Shown: in pieces, positions 63,181-64,000 of the stretch
Layout: every line of letters begins with the position of its first letter
Position numbering within the stretch: the first letter of the stretch is position 1
Assembly (NCBI GenBank): GCA_963662155.1
Contig: OY759267.1
Span: forward strand, 17,596,561-17,660,560
Reading direction: 5' to 3'
Origin: Lamellibrachia columna
Taxonomy: Eukaryota; Annelida; Polychaeta; Sabellida; Siboglinidae
Length of the DNA: 64,000 bases
Notes under the pieces: model-generated
Told to the model about the DNA's origin: nothing
Databases searched by the model: none
What the model saw: the letters and a program-made list of their open reading frames with translations, nothing else
Made by a program: the position numbers and the translations under genes

Positions 63181-63535
63181 GACCCTGTAGGAGTAGGCGG
63201 CCAACGCGGACCCTGTAGAAGTAGGCGGTCAACGCGGACCCTGTAGGAGTAGGCGGTCAACGCGGACCCTGTAGGAGTAGGCGGTCCACGCGGACCCTGT
63301 AGGAGTAGGCGGTCAACGCGGACCCTGTAGGAGTAGGCGGCCAACGCGGACCCTGTAGGAGTAGGCGGTCCACGCGGACCCTGTAGGAGTAGGCGGCCAA
63401 CGCGGACCTTTTAGGAGTAGGCGGTCAACGCGGACCCTGTAGGAGTAGGCGGTCCACGCGGACCCTGTAGGAGTAGGCGGTCCACGCGGACCCTGTAGGA
63501 GTAGGCGGTCAACGCGGACCCTGTTGGACTAGGCG
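63181..63535. repeat. 28-bp minisatellite, about 12.7 copies
   Basis: Each unit has GGACCCTGTAGGAGTAGGCGG followed by TCAACGC, TCCACGC or CCAACGC. These three variant types occur in an interspersed order. Confidence 0.95.
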
Positions 63536-63822
63536 GTGAAAATAGTCCCCTATTCTTGGACTCCGGCACAAACTTTCCATGTGTGTGTAAATGGGGCAAA
63601 TCAAACATTTGCATAATCTGATTGAAGATTAGCATCAGCAAGCTCTTCGGTTTTTTATATTTATATTAATCGAAACCACTTGGCGACATTGTCGTAACGG
63701 GCGTCTTTTATGCGTTTCATATTCGGCCATAATTTTTCATCTACATGGTTTATGCGGTTGGTTTAACTCCATATTAGTTCCTCATCAGTCACGAGATTCG
63801 TTCCACGAGACGGTGCTTGCTC
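63536..63822. other. No recognised feature
   Basis: No supportable gene or repeat. Confidence 0.5.
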
Positions 63823-63902
63823 AACTCTCTCTCTCTCTCTCCCTCTCCCTCTCTCTCTCCCTCTCTCTTTCTCTCGCTCTCCCTCTCTCGCTCGCTCGCT
63901 AC
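63823..63902. repeat. (CT)n tract with CCCTCT and CTCG interruptions
   Basis: Pyrimidine-rich simple repeat ending in CTCGCTCGCTCGCT. Confidence 0.93.
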
Positions 63903-64000
63903 GTGTTCGCCTAGCTGTTAATTGCGTGAACACTTCGTCCCCTCGTCATCAACCACTAATGACCATCATCGATAGCAGAACGATGGAACGGTCGATCTGG

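Overview
The window is eukaryotic, repeat-dominated intergenic or intronic DNA from an animal. It shows no operon-like gene packing. It carries several kinds of decayed non-LTR retrotransposon, hAT-type DNA transposons with 8-bp target duplications, MITE families, probable tRNA-derived SINEs, very long (TA)n, (CA)n and (CT)n tracts, and many minisatellites. The repertoire suggests a marine invertebrate (lophotrochozoan, invertebrate deuterostome or similar). The species cannot be fixed from the sequence alone. No complete, convincingly expressed host gene was found. The labels LINE-A to LINE-G, R5 and R6 are mine, for this report only.

Layout. 0-9 kb: microsatellites; an antisense LINE-B fragment split by a 5'-truncated LINE-A; 12-, 33- and 24-bp minisatellites; an old LINE relic (LINE-E) interrupted by a hAT MITE with a perfect 8-bp target duplication. 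10-17 kb: a hAT transposase relic, an internally deleted LINE-C with an endonuclease and a terminal zinc-finger motif, and a long antisense LINE-B. 20-22.6 kb: a 2.45-kb element with roughly 400-bp imperfect terminal inverted repeats around a decayed transposase-like gene that I cannot assign to a superfamily. 25-31.6 kb: an outward-seeking MITE, then two hAT-like elements side by side, one in a (TA)n tract and one in a (CA)n tract; the second is end-to-end (27882-31359) with a broken ZMYM1-like transposase. 35.4-37.8 kb: a 2.4-kb array of a 22-bp unit with a higher-order duplication of about 1.15 kb.

40.0-40.9 kb: the best candidate host locus. It has homeodomain-type palindromes, a CCAAT box, a TATA box, a 5' UTR, a signal-peptide exon with a consensus splice donor, and an in-phase possible second exon. 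42.3-44 kb: a 1.1-kb tandem segment carrying pyrimidine tracts. 46-57 kb: trinucleotide tracts, including 55 uninterrupted CAG units, four related copies (three here, one at 5.7 kb) of a TTAA-flanked MITE, and an apparent filled/empty MITE site pair. 57.1-58.8 kb: antisense LINE-D with a minisatellite grown inside its coding sequence and a mutated catalytic motif. 59-64 kb: a SINE, a perfect 28-bp hairpin, long stretches with nothing recognisable, and a 28-bp minisatellite.

The sequence records repeated nesting of mobile elements and in-place expansion of short repeats rather than a cooperating gene set.
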